From Streptomyces blattellae (GTDB lineage: Bacteria > Actinomycetota > Actinomycetes > Streptomycetales > Streptomycetaceae), in the NCBI RefSeq assembly GCF_009709555.1, contig NZ_WJBG01000246.1, positions 1 to 64,000 of the forward strand: a stretch of 64,000 bases of DNA. The letters run 5' to 3'. The notes under the pieces were generated by a model, which saw only the letters and a program-made list of their open reading frames with translations, had not been told where the DNA came from and did no database searches. Both the position numbers and the translations under genes were made by a program. Shown piece after piece: positions 44,911 through 53,353 of this stretch (positions are counted from its first letter, which is position 1; each line of letters begins with the position of its first letter).

Positions 44911-45285
44911 GGGCCGTTCCGGTGCTGGTCGGGATGATGTTCACGGCGGCGGTGCGGCCACGGCGCAGGTCCTTGTGAGGGCCGTCGAGGACGACCTGGT
45001 CGTTGGTGCAGCCGTGTCCGGGTCGTACCGTGTCCTTGTTTGCGCCCATGACGACGGTGGCGTCAACTCCCTTGCCCGGCACGGACAGCAGCACCTTGCG
45101 GGCCCCGCCCTTCAGGTGCAGCCCGGCGTCCTCGCGGTTGTGGAAGCGTCCGGTGGACTCAATGACGACGTCCACGCTGAGGCCGGCCCGGTCCAGGGCG
45201 GCGGGATCGCGTTCGGCGGTCCCGGCGATGCGGTGGCCGTCGTATATCGCCAGTCGCGGGAATCGGACCGTCAGATGGCGGGACC
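44911..45285 (-). pseudogene. Glyceraldehyde-3-phosphate dehydrogenase relic, internally deleted
   Basis: The minus strand reads DGHRIAGTAERDPAALD, VDVVIESTGRFHNREDAGLH and KGGARKVLLSVPGKGVDATVVMG, which is GAPDH text. It then jumps to TNDQVVLDGPHKDLRRGRTAAVNIIPTSTG-type sequence. The segment between, which carries the catalytic Cys (SNASCTTN in intact enzymes), is gone, and the C-terminal half is replaced by the hexanucleotide array. The first ~80 residues of the enzyme are also absent. It cannot encode a working enzyme. Confidence 0.85.
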
Positions 45286-45318
45286 GGTCCTTCCCTGTCG
45301 CAGATCATGCGCGTTTCC

Positions 45319-45475
45319 GGGCCCGAACGGCCCTTTCCGCTCCGACGTTTCCGCATTCCGACGCGTACCGGTTTCGACCGTCTGCCCCGCGTCGGCTGGT
45401 GCCGAACGCCAAGGGGGAGGCCGGACGGGCCTCAACTATGAGGACCATGCCGTGCGAGTCGGGACCATCGGCCCC
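45319..45475. promoter_or_regulatory. Two GGGCC...GGCCC dyads upstream of usp
   Basis: GGGCC-CGAAC-GGCCC at 45319-45333 shares CCGAACGGCCC with the hmp site. GGGACC-ATC-GGCCCC at 45461-45475 lies 92 bp upstream of the usp ATG, the same distance as at adhP. The gap 45286-45567 has no other feature. Confidence 0.58.
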
Positions 45476-45567
45476 TGGAACCGCGGCCGCGTGGTCGGGA
45501 CGCTCGGGACCAGGGCCGGCGCCATCGTCCGCGGCCCGCTGGTCTCGTATACCGGAGGTGTCTTTCC

Positions 45568-46440
45568 ATGATTCGCCCCATAACTGTCGGCCTCGACGGA
45601 TCTCCCGAAAGCCTGGCCGCCGCCGACTGGGCCGCGCGCGAGGCGCTGCGCCGTGCCGTGCCCCTGCATCTGGTGCATGCCTCGATCTGGCAGCCGCACG
45701 ACGTACCCGCCGCTCAGGACCTGGACACGCAGAAGCACTGGGCTCTGCGCGTTCTGCGGGAGGCCGAGGAAGAACTGCGCGGCAGGTATCCGGAGCTGGT
45801 GGTCAGCACAGAGCAGATATCCGACACCGCAGCCGAGGTACTGCTGGGGCAGGCGGAGAAGGCGCAGATGCTGGTGCTCGGCTCCAGCGGTCACGGCGCC
45901 ATTGCCGGGTTCCTGCTCGGCTCCGTCGGGCAGCAGGTGCTCGCACGGGCGAACAGCCCGGTGGTCATGGTGCGGGCGAACACCTCCTCGTCCGCCGGGC
46001 ACGACGGTGGAGAGGTCGTGGTCGGGCTCGACGACCTGGGCGACCCGGCCGCGCCCCTGCTGGAATTCGCCTTCGCCTCGGCCGCCGCCCGCGGGACCGC
46101 ACTGCGCGCTGTGCACGCGCCGAACCTGCCGCCGCTGTACGGACACGGCCCGGTAGTGGGGCAGCTGGCCAGCCAGGAAGGCGGCATCACCGGGCAGGCG
46201 AAGAAGGCACTGGCCGACACTCTCACGCCGTGGCGCGAAAAGTACCCGCAGGTCCCGGTCGCCCACACCGTCGAACTCGCGCGCCCGTCCGGAGTCGTAC
46301 TGCGCGCAGCCGCGTCGGCCGGACTCGTCGTGGTCGGCCGCCGCACGCACCGTCCGGCGCTCGGTATGCGCATCGGACCGGTGGCCCACGCCGTGCTGCA
46401 CCACACCGCCGCCCCGGTCGCCGTCGTGCCTCACGACTGA
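45568..46440 (+). CDS. Universal stress protein, two Usp domains
   Basis: Tandem-domain UspA-family protein of 290 aa. Domain 1 is about 1-140 with the ATP-binding motif LVLGSSGHGAIAGFLLGSV and a VVMV end strand; domain 2 is about 147-290 with VVVGRRTHRPALGMRIGPV and AVVPHD. ATG 45568 follows GGAGGTG. The protein probably binds nucleotide and supports survival under hypoxia or stress; in actinobacteria such genes commonly belong to the dormancy regulon. AdhP follows 126 bp later with its own dyad. Confidence 0.92.
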   Translation: MIRPITVGLDGSPESLAAADWAAREALRRAVPLHLVHASIWQPHDVPAAQDLDTQKHWALRVLREAEEELRGRYPELVVSTEQISDTAAEVLLGQAEKAQMLVLGSSGHGAIAGFLLGSVGQQVLARANSPVVMVRANTSSSAGHDGGEVVVGLDDLGDPAAPLLEFAFASAAARGTALRAVHAPNLPPLYGHGPVVGQLASQEGGITGQAKKALADTLTPWREKYPQVPVAHTVELARPSGVVLRAAASAGLVVVGRRTHRPALGMRIGPVAHAVLHHTAAPVAVVPHD

Positions 46441-46463
46441 GGGGCTGGGTGCCGCCTGGCTTT

Positions 46464-46479
46464 GGGGCCGGGTGGCCCC
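46464..46479. promoter_or_regulatory. GGGGCC-GGGT-GGCCCC dyad upstream of adhP
   Basis: A perfect 6-4-6 inverted repeat ending 87 bp before the adhP ATG, matching the hmp-proximal dyad in arms and spacing. Confidence 0.65.
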
Positions 46480-46566
46480 ATCGTGAGGACATCCGGTACC
46501 TGCCGCCGCAACGCGGACCGGCCGACCCTTGAACCGCACCGACGAGACAGACCCGAGGAGCATCAA

Positions 46567-47577
46567 ATGAAGGCAGCAGTCGTCCGGTCCTTCGGCGAGC
46601 CGCTGGTGATCGAGGAGCGGCCGGACCCGGAGCCCGGCCCCGGTCAGGTACGCATCCGCTTGGAGGCGTCCGGGCTGTGCCACACCGACATCCACGCGGC
46701 GCACGGTGACTGGCCGGTCAAGCCCACCCCGCCGTTCGTCCCCGGTCACGAGGGTGTCGGCATCGTCGAGGCGCTCGGCGAACGGGTGACGCACCTGGCG
46801 GTCGGGCAGCGGGTGGCGGTGCCCTGGCTGGGCTGGGCCTGCGGGCGGTGCGAGCACTGCCTGTCGGGCTGGGAGACGCTGTGCGAGAAGCAGCAGAACA
46901 CCGGCTACAGCGTGGACGGCGGCTACGCCGAGAAGATGCTTGCTCCGGCCGACTTCGCCGCTCCGGTCCCCGAGACCATCGACCCGCGTGACGCCGCTCC
47001 GCTGACCTGCGCCGGTGTCACCACGTACAAGGCGCTGAAGGTCGCGGGCGTCGCTCCGGCCCAGCTGGTGGCGATCTCCGGCATCGGCGGTCTCGGGCAC
47101 CTGGCCGTGCAGTACGCGAAGATCGCCGGGGCCACGGTAGCCGCGATCGACGTCACCGACGACAAGCTCGACCTCGCCCGGGAGCTCGGCGCCGACATCC
47201 TCATCGACGCCCGCAAGGAGGATCCGGCCGAGGTGCTCAAGCAGCACGGCGGCGCGCACGCGGCGCTCGCGCTGGCCGTCAACGAGCAGGCGTTCGCCTC
47301 CGTCTACGGCGGGCTGCGGCGCGGCGGCAAGCTGGTCATGGTCGCCCTGCCCGCGGGCGGAACCATCAGCGTGCCGATCTTCGACACCGTGGTGAACGGC
47401 ACCTCCGTCATCGGCTCCATCGTCGGCACCCGCCAGGACCTGGACGAGGTCTTCAAACTGCACGCCGCCGGACGCACCAAGGTGATCTACGAGACCCGGC
47501 CGCTGGAGACTGTCAACGAGTCCATCGCCGAAGTCCTGGACGGGCGGATCAAGGCACGCATCGTCTTCGAGATGTGA
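46567..47577 (+). CDS. adhP: Zinc alcohol dehydrogenase, AdhP type
   Basis: Alcohol dehydrogenase of 336 aa. Catalytic zinc ligands lie in SGLCHTDIH (Cys), PGHEGVG (His-Glu) and the region around LTCAGVTTYKAL; structural zinc in CGRCEHCLSGWETLC. The NAD motif is ISGIGGLGHLAVQYAK. Sequence and length match bacterial AdhP/AdhA ethanol dehydrogenases. ATG 46567 has GAGGAG upstream. In this context it would regenerate NAD under low oxygen; the neighbours and the shared dyad support that. An aldehyde dehydrogenase 2.5 kb downstream could complete ethanol oxidation. Confidence 0.92.
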   Translation: MKAAVVRSFGEPLVIEERPDPEPGPGQVRIRLEASGLCHTDIHAAHGDWPVKPTPPFVPGHEGVGIVEALGERVTHLAVGQRVAVPWLGWACGRCEHCLSGWETLCEKQQNTGYSVDGGYAEKMLAPADFAAPVPETIDPRDAAPLTCAGVTTYKALKVAGVAPAQLVAISGIGGLGHLAVQYAKIAGATVAAIDVTDDKLDLARELGADILIDARKEDPAEVLKQHGGAHAALALAVNEQAFASVYGGLRRGGKLVMVALPAGGTISVPIFDTVVNGTSVIGSIVGTRQDLDEVFKLHAAGRTKVIYETRPLETVNESIAEVLDGRIKARIVFEM

Positions 47578-47592
47578 CCCGCCCAACCCGCC

Positions 47593-47630
47593 GCCGACCG
47601 GGCGTCAACCGGGGCCAGCGCCCGGTCGGC
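47593..47630 (+). terminator. 12-bp hairpin after adhP
   Basis: GCCGACCGGGCG (47593-47604) pairs perfectly with CGCCCGGTCGGC (47619-47630). It begins 15 bp after the stop. Confidence 0.85.
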
Positions 47631-47699
47631 GACCCGGCCCAGGCAACCCCGTCCCCCGTTATGTTCTTCGCGGTCCTGCAAGAGGGCCGCTGGCCTCCG

Positions 47700-48377
47700 G
47701 GCCCGGACGAAGGTGCGGCCACAGAGCGGCGGAACGCAGGACACGCCTGACGAGCCGCTCCTCGCGGCCATCATCTATGTCCTGGTCAGCAGATGCGCCT
47801 GGCGCCAACTGCCGCCCTGCTTCGGGATATCGAAGTCGACCGTCCACCGCCGGTTCCTGATCTGGTCGAGAGCCGGTGTCTGGGGACGCGCCTCCACGAA
47901 GCCGTGCTGCACCGCCTCGACGACGCCGGCCTCATCGACGTCACCCGCGTCGTGCTCGGCACCGCCCACGTCGGGCTGAAAAAGAGGGGCGGACACACAG
48001 GTCCGAGTCCCGTGGACCGGGGCAAGCCGGGCTCCAAGACGCACACCCTGTCGGACGTGAACGGGGCTGGGCTACCCCTTCTCGTCGGCATCTCAGCCGG
48101 CAACACCCATGACAGTGAAGGGCTGAAGCCCATGGTGGCGGGTCACCAAACGAGACACGACCCTGATCGAGTCAAGCGAACGACTAGAGCGGCGCCGCCG
48201 GGTCATCGAGCGCACCATGTCCTGCTGTCCTGCTGTCCTGCTGTCCTGCTGTCCTGGCTGTCCGGCTACCGCCGGCTCAGCGCTCGCCGCGAACGCAATC
48301 CCCGCAACTACCTGGCTTTCCTCAGACTTGCCGCCGCTCTGTGCTGCTACAAGCGACTCGTCCGCCTCACCACATAG
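47700..48377 (+). mobile_element. Decayed IS5-family transposase (copy 1)
   Basis: Transposase text in order: IIYVLVSRCAWRQLPPCFG, KSTVHRRFLIWSRAGVWGR, then after a frame change LHEAVLHRLDDAGLIDVTRVVLG, HTGPSPVDRGKPGSKTHTLSD, GISAGNTHDSEGLKPMVAGHQ, and at the end NPRNYLAFLRLAAALCCYKRL. At least one frameshift lies near 47880. A block between the GHQ and ERLERR segments is missing, which removes part of the DDE core, and an 8-bp repeat has expanded near the catalytic Glu helix. No start or intact inverted repeats were identified. Confidence 0.85.
48218..48256. repeat. 8-bp microsatellite inside the transposase relic
   Basis: TGTCCTGC is repeated four times plus seven bases of a fifth copy. 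It lies between codons for IERTMS and WLSGYRRL, adjacent to the DDE glutamate region. Confidence 0.92.
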
Positions 48378-48384
48378 GACACGG

Positions 48385-48440
48385 TCTCAGCGATTGTCTC
48401 ACGTGGCAGGTTTCGCGAGCTTCTTGTAACAGGTGTCAGG
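48385..48440 (-). mobile_element. 3' end of an IS5-type element, inverted
   Basis: On the minus strand this short stretch reads TCYKKLAK, the C terminus of an IS5-type transposase. It is followed by GCCACGTGAGACA, matching the GTGTCTCACGTG at the left end of copy 2 (near 49124). It is therefore an isolated terminal fragment in opposite orientation. The gap 48441-48516 holds nothing else. Confidence 0.6.
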
Positions 48441-48516
48441 GCGGCGGCCTTGGCCGGGCCTCGGCTCTGCCAGTCGTTGCGGACCATGTACGGGATCTTG
48501 AGACCACGAGCAGCCC

Positions 48517-49119
48517 ATGGCAGGCTCGGGCCGCATGATCGACGAATTCGCGAAGGGCAACCTGCACGGGAGACTGCGGCGGGACCGCAAGGCGCTGCTC
48601 TGGAAACTCGACGGCTTGTCCGAATACGACGCCCGCCGACCTTTGACAGTGACCGGGACCAACCTCCTCGGCCTGGTCAAACACGTGGCCACCGTCGAGG
48701 CCAGGTACTTCGGCGAGGTCTTCGACCGCCCCTCCCCGGAACCGCTGCCCCGGTGGCAGGACTCCAACGGCAGCGATCTGTGGGCGACCGAGGACGAGAC
48801 CTGCGACCAGATCGTCGAGTTCTACCGGCGCACGTGGGAACACTCGGACGCGACGATCAACGAGCTTCCCCTCGACGCCCCCGGCCATGTGCCGTGGTGG
48901 CCGGAGCCTTATGCCGACACGAACCTGTTCGCCATCGTCGTCCATGTCCTCGGCGAGTCCATCCGGCATGCCGGGCACGCCGATATCCTGCGCGAGGGCC
49001 TCGACGGCCGGACCGGGCTGCGCGTCGAACACGAGCAGCCGATCGACGAGGAAGCCCGTGCAGCCTACTGCGCGAAGATCGAGCAGGCCGCCAGGTTGGC
49101 CGCGCCAATCAAGGCTTAG
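48517..49119 (+). CDS. DinB/DUF664-family protein between IS ends
   Basis: Four-helix DinB-like protein of 200 aa. LRRDRKALLWKLDGLSEYDARRPL, TNLLGLVKHVATVEARYFGEVF and HVLGESIRHAGHADILREGLDG are the standard helices, with candidate metal-binding His residues in LVKHVA and RHAGHAD. Members include mycothiol- or bacillithiol-dependent enzymes, so a thiol-transferase or isomerase role is possible but not shown. No strong ribosome site precedes ATG 48517; ATG 48535 is an alternative. The stop touches the left end of an IS5-type element. Confidence 0.85.
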   Translation: MAGSGRMIDEFAKGNLHGRLRRDRKALLWKLDGLSEYDARRPLTVTGTNLLGLVKHVATVEARYFGEVFDRPSPEPLPRWQDSNGSDLWATEDETCDQIVEFYRRTWEHSDATINELPLDAPGHVPWWPEPYADTNLFAIVVHVLGESIRHAGHADILREGLDGRTGLRVEHEQPIDEEARAAYCAKIEQAARLAAPIKA

Positions 49120-49965
49120 AGGGTGTCTCACGTGACTTGATGTTCCTGCGGCATGAGCCGGTTGTGGGTGCTGATCTATCGAAACGTCTGGTTCCTGGTG
49201 AACTCTGGGCGCTGGCCGCCCCGTTGCTGCCGTCGTTCGGTGCTCGTCCGCAAGGTGGTGGGACCGCTCCGTGTGACGAGCGGGCCGTGTTCACGGCAGT
49301 GATGTACGCGCTGACCAGCGGCTGTGCCTGGCGGCATCTGCCGCCGGCGTTCGGCACGTCGCCCGCCACCGCGCATCGCCGCCTTCACGGTAAGGACCGA
49401 GGCCGGCCTGTGGCGTCGGCCGCGCCGCGCGGTGCTGGACGGACTCGGGGCCCAAGGTGAGGTGGCCTGGACCTCGGCGATCGTCGACGCGGCCTCCGTT
49501 CGCGCCCAAAGGGGGGATCGCGGACCGGGCCGAACCCGGTTTATCGCGGCAGGAAGGGCAGCAAGCTGCGCGTGCTGTCCGATGCCCAGGGCATCTTGAC
49601 TCGCCGTCGCCGTGTCCGGCGCGAACATGCACGACAGCCTCGCGCTCAAGCCGCTCAAGCCGCTCACCCGCGGCATACCGCCGTCCGGTCCCGCCGGGGA
49701 CCACGGCGGAGCCGACCCGTCGAACTCCGCGTGGACAAGGCGTACTTCTCCGCTGAACACCTGGCCCGGCTGCGCGAGCGCGGTCTCGTCGCGCGCATCG
49801 CGCGGCCCGGCATCGAGTCCGGCGAACGCCTAGGTCGGCACCGCTGGAAGATCGAGCGGTCGATCGCTTGGCTCGTCGGCTACCGCCGCCCCACCGTCCG
49901 ATACGAACGAAAGGGCTCGCACTTCCTCGCCTTCCTCGGCCTGGCCGCCGCCCTGAACCTGCTGT
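49120..49965 (+). mobile_element. Decayed IS5-family transposase (copy 2)
   Basis: It starts at a GTGTCTCACGTG terminal motif. Homology runs through SKRLVPGELWALAAPLLPSF, FTAVMYALTSGCAWRHLPPAFG, TVRTEAGLWRR, WTSAIVDAASVRA, VSGANMHDSLALKPL and DKAYFSAEHLARLRERGL. It ends at RHRWKIERSIAWLVGYRR and FLAFLGLAAALN. The phase changes at least three times (near 49385, 49520 and 49640) and CTCAAGCCG is duplicated near 49650. The product belongs to a different IS5 subgroup from copy 1. Non-functional. Confidence 0.85.
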
Positions 49966-50013
49966 CGGGAGTAAGGCCGAATTTCGTCTCGCGCCCCAGA
50001 ACCGCCCGGGCGC

Positions 50014-50055
50014 GGGCGCCTGACGGACATATGCCCAGGTCAGGCGCCCTTTTTC
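50014..50055 (+). terminator. Intrinsic terminator after the IS copy
   Basis: GGGCGCCTGAC (50014-50024) pairs with GTCAGGCGCCC (50039-50049) and is followed by TTTTT. The T-run serves plus-strand transcripts; the stem also lies at the end of the convergent aldehyde dehydrogenase gene. Confidence 0.85.
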
Positions 50056-50060
50056 TACGC

Positions 50061-51584
50061 CTAGTAGAAGCCCAGCTTCTGCGGCGCGTACGACACCAGC
50101 AGGTTCTTCGTCTGCTGGTAGTGCTCCAGCATCATCTTGTGCGTCTCACGGCCGATCCCGGACTGCTTGTACCCACCGAACGCCGCGTGTGCCGGGTAGG
50201 CGTGGTAGCAGTTCGTCCAGACGCGGCCCGCCTGGATCGCGCGGCCGGCCCGGTAGGCGGTGTTGATGTCGCGGGTCCACACCCCGGCGCCGAGGCCGTA
50301 CAGGGTGTCGTTGGCGATCTTGATCGCGTCGTCGAAGTCGTCGAAGGACGTCACGGACACGACCGGTCCGAAGATCTCCTCCTGGAAGATCCGCATGCGG
50401 TTGCCGCCCTCGAAGATGGTCGGCTGGACGTAGTAGCCACCTTTCAACTCGCCGTCGTGCTCGACGCGTTCGCCGCCCGTGAGGATCCTCGCGCCCTCTT
50501 GGCGGCCGATGTCCAGGTAGGAGAGGATCTTCTCCAACTGGTCGTTGGAGGCCTGCGCGCCGATCATCGTGTCGGTGTCGAGGGGATGGCCCGCCGTGAT
50601 CTGCTCGGTACGGGCGACGGCCGCCTCCAGGAACTCGGCGTAGTGACCGCGCTGGACGAGCGCCCGGGACGGGCAGGTGCACACCTCGCCCTGGTTGAGC
50701 GCGAACATCGTGAAACCTTCGAGTGCCTTGTCGCGGAAGTCGTCGTCGTGCGCCCATACATCGTCGAAGAAGATGTTCGGCGACTTGCCGCCGAGTTCCA
50801 GCGTGACCGGCTTGATGTTCTCGGAGGCGTACTGCATGATCAGCCGCCCCGTCGTCGTCTCACCCGTGAACGCCACCTTCGCCACCCGCGGGCTCGACGC
50901 GAGCGGCTTGCCCGCCTCCGCGCCGAAGCCGTTGACGATGTTCACCACACCCGGCGGCAGCAGGTCCGCGATCAGGCTCATCCAGTAGTGGATGGACGCC
51001 GGAGTCTGCTCGGCGGGCTTGATGACGACCGCGTTGCCCGCAGCGAGGGCGGGCGCGAGCTTCCAAGTCGCCATCAGGAGAGGGAAGTTCCACGGGATGA
51101 TCTGTGCGACGACGCCCAGCGGTTCGTGGAAGTGGTACGCCACCGTGTCGTCGTCGAGCTCGCCCAGCGAGCCCTCCCGGGAGCGGATCGCGCCCGCGAA
51201 GTAGCGGAAGTGGTCGATGGCCAGCGGGATGTCCGCGGCGAGGGTCTCCCGGACCGGTTTGCCGTTCTCCCAGCTCTCGGCGACCGCCAGCGGCTCCAGG
51301 TGCGCGGCCATCCGGTCGGCGATCTTGAGCAGGATGTCGGACCGCTCGGTCGTCGAGGTGCGGCCCCAGGTCGGGGCGACCGCGTGCGCCGCGTCGAGTG
51401 CCCGCTCCACGTCCTCCGCGGTGCCGCGCGCGACCTCCGTGAACGGCTGCCCGTTCACCGGCGACGGGTTCTCGAAGTACTGCCCGCGGATCGGCGGCAC
51501 CCATTCGCCGCCGATGAAGTGGTCGTAGCGCGCCTGGTAGGAGACGATCGCGCCCTGTGTGCCGGGCGCCGCGTAACGGGTCAT
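50061..51584 (-). CDS. NAD-dependent aldehyde dehydrogenase (acetaldehyde type, AldB/ExaC-like)
   Basis: Aldehyde dehydrogenase of 507 aa. VTLELGGKSPNIFF carries the catalytic Glu, and the nucleophile lies in NQGEVCTCPSRALVQ, the double-Cys form typical of acetaldehyde dehydrogenases of the ExaC/AldB branch. Cofactor contacts are in QIIPWNFPLLMATWKLAPALAAGNAVVIKP and FTGETTTGRL; the C terminus ends KNLLVSYAPQKLGFY. It lies 151 bp downstream of a GAF/winged-helix regulator on the same strand, a common pairing. A stem GCTGCCC/GGGCAGC sits just upstream of the start (51608-51627). Confidence 0.93.
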   Translation of the reverse strand: MTRYAAPGTQGAIVSYQARYDHFIGGEWVPPIRGQYFENPSPVNGQPFTEVARGTAEDVERALDAAHAVAPTWGRTSTTERSDILLKIADRMAAHLEPLAVAESWENGKPVRETLAADIPLAIDHFRYFAGAIRSREGSLGELDDDTVAYHFHEPLGVVAQIIPWNFPLLMATWKLAPALAAGNAVVIKPAEQTPASIHYWMSLIADLLPPGVVNIVNGFGAEAGKPLASSPRVAKVAFTGETTTGRLIMQYASENIKPVTLELGGKSPNIFFDDVWAHDDDFRDKALEGFTMFALNQGEVCTCPSRALVQRGHYAEFLEAAVARTEQITAGHPLDTDTMIGAQASNDQLEKILSYLDIGRQEGARILTGGERVEHDGELKGGYYVQPTIFEGGNRMRIFQEEIFGPVVSVTSFDDFDDAIKIANDTLYGLGAGVWTRDINTAYRAGRAIQAGRVWTNCYHAYPAHAAFGGYKQSGIGRETHKMMLEHYQQTKNLLVSYAPQKLGFY

Positions 51585-51735
51585 GGTGCTCTGCCTCCCG
51601 GAGCTGCGCTGCCCGCCGTTGGGCAGCTCTCGGCGCGAGGCTAGGGACGGGGACGTTGCGAGTAGGTTGCGTGGACGACGCCGCTCCTACCCTCCTTGGA
51701 CGTGCTGATGTGAGCAGGCCACGAGTGACGGTCGG

Positions 51736-53064
51736 TCAGCGGGTCACCCAGCGCGTCCGGTCGGCGCGTGGCCAGCCGGTCGGCGCCGACAGCTCCGACT
51801 CCAGCGTGGCCAACCGCGCGCGGACTGCGGCGGTCGGGCGCACGGCGGCCAGTGCGCGCCAGACGTCGACGTCGTCCTCGCCCCACGGCGCGTGCGCCCA
51901 GCCGGCCAGCAGGTCGGGGTCGCCGCGGGCGATCAGCGCCGTCCGCAGGCCGGCGGCCAGGCGGTGCCTCAGCCGCACCACCGCCGGTGCCTGCGAGGCG
52001 GGCAGCAGCGGGCCGGTGTACGCCGTCACCGCCGCCGTGACCGCACCGGTCTCCAGGCGTCGCTCGACGGCGGCGGCATCGGACTCGACCGACGAGGTCA
52101 GCCGGTAGGGCCGTGAGGCCAGCAGCCCAGGGCCGAGAATTCTGCGCAGCCGGGCCAGTTCGGCGCGCAGGGTCACCGGTGTCACCGACTCGTCCTCGTA
52201 CAGCGCGCAGAGCAGCTCGTCGCCGGTCAGCCCTTCCGGGTGGCGGGCCAGCAGCACCAGGATCTCGCTGTGCCGACGGCTGAGCCGGAGCCGGCGGCCT
52301 CCCGAGACGAGCAGTGCCTCGTCCCGGCCCAGCGCGGTCAGCTCGGGCGTGTCGGCGGTCGGCTGCCCCTCGGCGAGCAGGGCCAGCTGGGACTCGGCGG
52401 CCCGGGCGACCGCCTGGACGAAGCCCAGGCTGTGCGGATGCGCCAGCCCATCGCCGCCGGTGATGTCCACGGCGCCCAGCACTCGCCCGGTGCGCGGATC
52501 GTGCACCGGAGCTGCCGCGCAGGTCCAGGGCTGCACCCGCCGGATGAAGTGCTCGGCGGCGAAGACCTGCACCGGACGGTCGACGGCGACAGCCGTGCCG
52601 GGCGCGTTCGTGCCGACCGCGGTCTCCGCCCAGCGCGCGCCGGGCACGAAGTTCATCCGGTCGGCCCGTCGACGGGTCGTCGGATGGCCCTCGACCCACA
52701 GCAGCCTGCCGTGAGCGTCGCACACCGCGAGCAGATGCTCGCCGTCGGTCGCGAACGTGCCCATGAGCTCCCGGAACAGCGGCATCACCCGGGCCAGCGG
52801 ATGCTCGGCGCGATAGGCACCGAGGTCACCGTCCGCTAGCTCCACCCTCGCCGTGCCGTCGGGGCCGACCCCCGCCCGCACGGAACGCCGCCATGAGTCG
52901 GCCACCACCGCACGCACGGGCCGCGGCACCGTGCCCGCCTCGGTGAACGTCTCATACGCGCGACGCAGCATCCGCACACGCTCGGCAGGGTCGGCCCCCG
53001 GTTCCAGGGCCACCCATGGATCGGTCAACTCGGCCTCCCCGGACGGCGATGCGGCTGGGGACAT
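51736..53064 (-). CDS. GAF-domain transcriptional regulator with C-terminal winged helix
   Basis: Regulator of 442 aa with an AcoR-like sensory part. VVADSWRRSVRAGVGP near the N terminus, then a GAF region (LLAVCDAHGRLLWVEG, NFVPGARWAETAVGTNAPGTA, FIRRVQPWTCAAAPVHDPRTG) match the N terminus of AcoR/sigma-54 activators. The AAA domain is replaced by a DNA-binding winged helix (LRLSRRHSEILVLLARHPEGLTG, VTLRAELARLRRILG). This form is frequent in actinobacteria next to aldehyde dehydrogenases. ATG 53064 is preferred for its GGAG; a start at 53091 adds nine residues. It probably senses an aldehyde or alcohol and activates the gene at 51584. Confidence 0.87.
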   Translation of the reverse strand: MSPAASPSGEAELTDPWVALEPGADPAERVRMLRRAYETFTEAGTVPRPVRAVVADSWRRSVRAGVGPDGTARVELADGDLGAYRAEHPLARVMPLFRELMGTFATDGEHLLAVCDAHGRLLWVEGHPTTRRRADRMNFVPGARWAETAVGTNAPGTAVAVDRPVQVFAAEHFIRRVQPWTCAAAPVHDPRTGRVLGAVDITGGDGLAHPHSLGFVQAVARAAESQLALLAEGQPTADTPELTALGRDEALLVSGGRRLRLSRRHSEILVLLARHPEGLTGDELLCALYEDESVTPVTLRAELARLRRILGPGLLASRPYRLTSSVESDAAAVERRLETGAVTAAVTAYTGPLLPASQAPAVVRLRHRLAAGLRTALIARGDPDLLAGWAHAPWGEDDVDVWRALAAVRPTAAVRARLATLESELSAPTGWPRADRTRWVTR

Positions 53065-53174
53065 CGTCACTCCGGGTGCGCGCGCGGACAACCACTTCGA
53101 CCGGGGCGGCCCGAACGAGGGGCGTGGTTACCCGTCAGGCTCATTCGACCCGTCCCCGGTCGTGCGGTCGACCG

Positions 53175-53353
53175 GTCTCAGGTCAGGCTTCGGATGGCGG
53201 TTTCAGGTAGGCCCCGGCGGCCAGTCTCAGGGCAGGGCCCGGATGGTCAGTTTCTGGGCAGGGCCTGGGTGGCTGGTTTCAGGGCAGGGCTCGGCCGACC
53301 GGTCTCCAGGTCAGGCCCGATCGACCGGTCTCCAGGTCAGGCCCGATCGACCA
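53175..53353. repeat. 26-bp minisatellite, seven units, running into the amidase stop
   Basis: Units start at 53175, 53200, 53224, 53250, 53276, 53302 and 53328; lengths are 25, 24 and then five of 26. The consensus opens GTCTCAGG and contains CAGGGC or CAGGCC. The last two units are identical except for the final base. The last unit covers the amidase stop codon (53337-53339) and its last few codons. The rest of 53065-53174 has no feature. Confidence 0.88.

Noticed and set aside
44375..45175. 266-codon frame with Asp-Leu repeats as a possible structural protein
   Set aside because: It is a GAPDH relic running through a hexanucleotide array and then antisense or out-of-frame sequence; no evidence of selection on the whole.
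48218..48256. CRISPR-like array
   Set aside because: Contiguous 8-bp units with no spacers; a microsatellite. No CRISPR array or cas gene was seen in the window.
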